Below, one piece after another: positions 21,084-21,556 of a stretch of DNA of 21,556 bases. Within the stretch, counting starts at the first letter, position 1; each line of letters begins with the position of its first letter. This DNA comes from a virus: IMG/VR virus record IMGVR_UViG_3300049218_000482, positions 1 to 21,556 of that record. One strand, written 5' to 3'. Below the pieces are notes generated by a model, which was given only the letters and a program-made list of their open reading frames with translations, was not told the DNA's origin and did not search any database. Made by a program: the position numbers and the translations under genes.

Positions 21084-21262
21084 AGCCGCTTGGGCGACTT
21101 CTATTGCACCTGTTTTGGTGACCCATACTCTGCAACGCCCTACCCCGACCGACGGCCCATCGTTGGGTAGCACATGCGCGGCACTTAACGCACAATCCTT
21201 TCTCAAAGAAAAATCCCGACCACCAAAACATGTCAGCTCGACCCACAGGAGATCACTCTCGC
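21084..21262. other. intergenic region before the last gene
   Basis: The 179 bases have no gene I can support. AGGAGA at 21247-21252 is the ribosome binding site of the next gene. No clear promoter or terminator can be assigned. Confidence 0.4.
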
Positions 21263-21556
21263 ATGAACGCAAACGACTGGAACGAAGCTGCCCTGGCCAA
21301 ATACATCGTCACCAACCCTACATTGCAGGCTGAAATCCAGAACCTGAGCCCGGAAGAGCAAAAACAGCAGACCCTATGGGCCTTTGAAGATGAAGCAGAA
21401 GACCTGGGCATCCCTACATGGGACCTTGCGCTGCAGTTCATCGCGGAGACACCGGAGCAACTCAAGGAAATGCGTCTGTCTGCGCACAAAGAAGCAGCCG
21501 AAGCCCTCGACATGGACTGGGATGAATACTGCGAGCTGAACGACGTCGAGGCATAA
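21263..21556 (+). CDS. small acidic conserved protein (DUF6388-like)
   Basis: The 97-residue product is acidic, helical and without signal or membrane segments. It has a QNLSPEEQKQQTLWAFEDEA centre, PTWDLALQFIAETPEQL in the middle, and WDEYCELN near the end. I believe it matches a small conserved Pseudomonas family annotated as DUF6388, but recall is not certain and no function is known. ATG 21263 follows AGGAGA by ten bases. It ends exactly at the window edge with TAA. Confidence 0.72.
   Translation: MNANDWNEAALAKYIVTNPTLQAEIQNLSPEEQKQQTLWAFEDEAEDLGIPTWDLALQFIAETPEQLKEMRLSAHKEAAEALDMDWDEYCELNDVEA

Overview
The window looks like a Pseudomonas chromosome segment, probably from the syringae/fluorescens lineages. 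This rests on moderate GC, protein flavour and recognisable family members, not on a database search. Host genes lie at both edges: a twin-arginine-exported beta-carbonic anhydrase and an intact tRNA-Ser(GGA) on the left, and an XRE regulator, a DUF4124 exported protein and a small acidic protein on the right.

Between them, about 1105-19757, lies a self-contained lambda-like flexible-tail locus. It has no capsid, portal, terminase, integrase or replication gene. I read it as an F-type (F-pyocin-like) tailocin, a headless phage tail that kills related bacteria. From right to left it contains: a LexA/CI-type autocleavable repressor (+ strand); a divergent 184-aa protein of unknown family that is the best candidate for the late-gene regulator; a terminator and a late-promoter region; then one long minus-strand late operon. 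The operon runs holin, tail terminator, tail tube, chaperones G and G-T (with a lambda-type -1 frameshift site GGGAAAC), a very short tape measure, tip proteins M, L, K, two copies of I, J, two small J-linked proteins, two fibre-plus-chaperone cassettes, an SGNH-hydrolase tailspike, a GH19 endolysin, and nested Rz/Rz1 spanins. The operon converges on the tRNA-Ser terminator.

Expected working: DNA damage leads to RecA-stimulated cleavage of the repressor, the divergent regulator and the late promoter are released, tails are built around the tape measure, and holin, endolysin and spanins lyse the cell.

Most unusual points: the 373-aa tape measure, which predicts a very short tail; a tandem gpI duplication whose last 46 residues are identical despite 13 silent changes; duplicated and diverged fibre cassettes plus an enzymatic spike; four good intrinsic terminators inside the late operon; and an inverted-repeat motif TGCR-N4-YGCA shared by the repressor/regulator intergenic region and the late promoter region. 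A sharp drop in GC covers the receptor-binding module (C-terminal end of J to the fibres).
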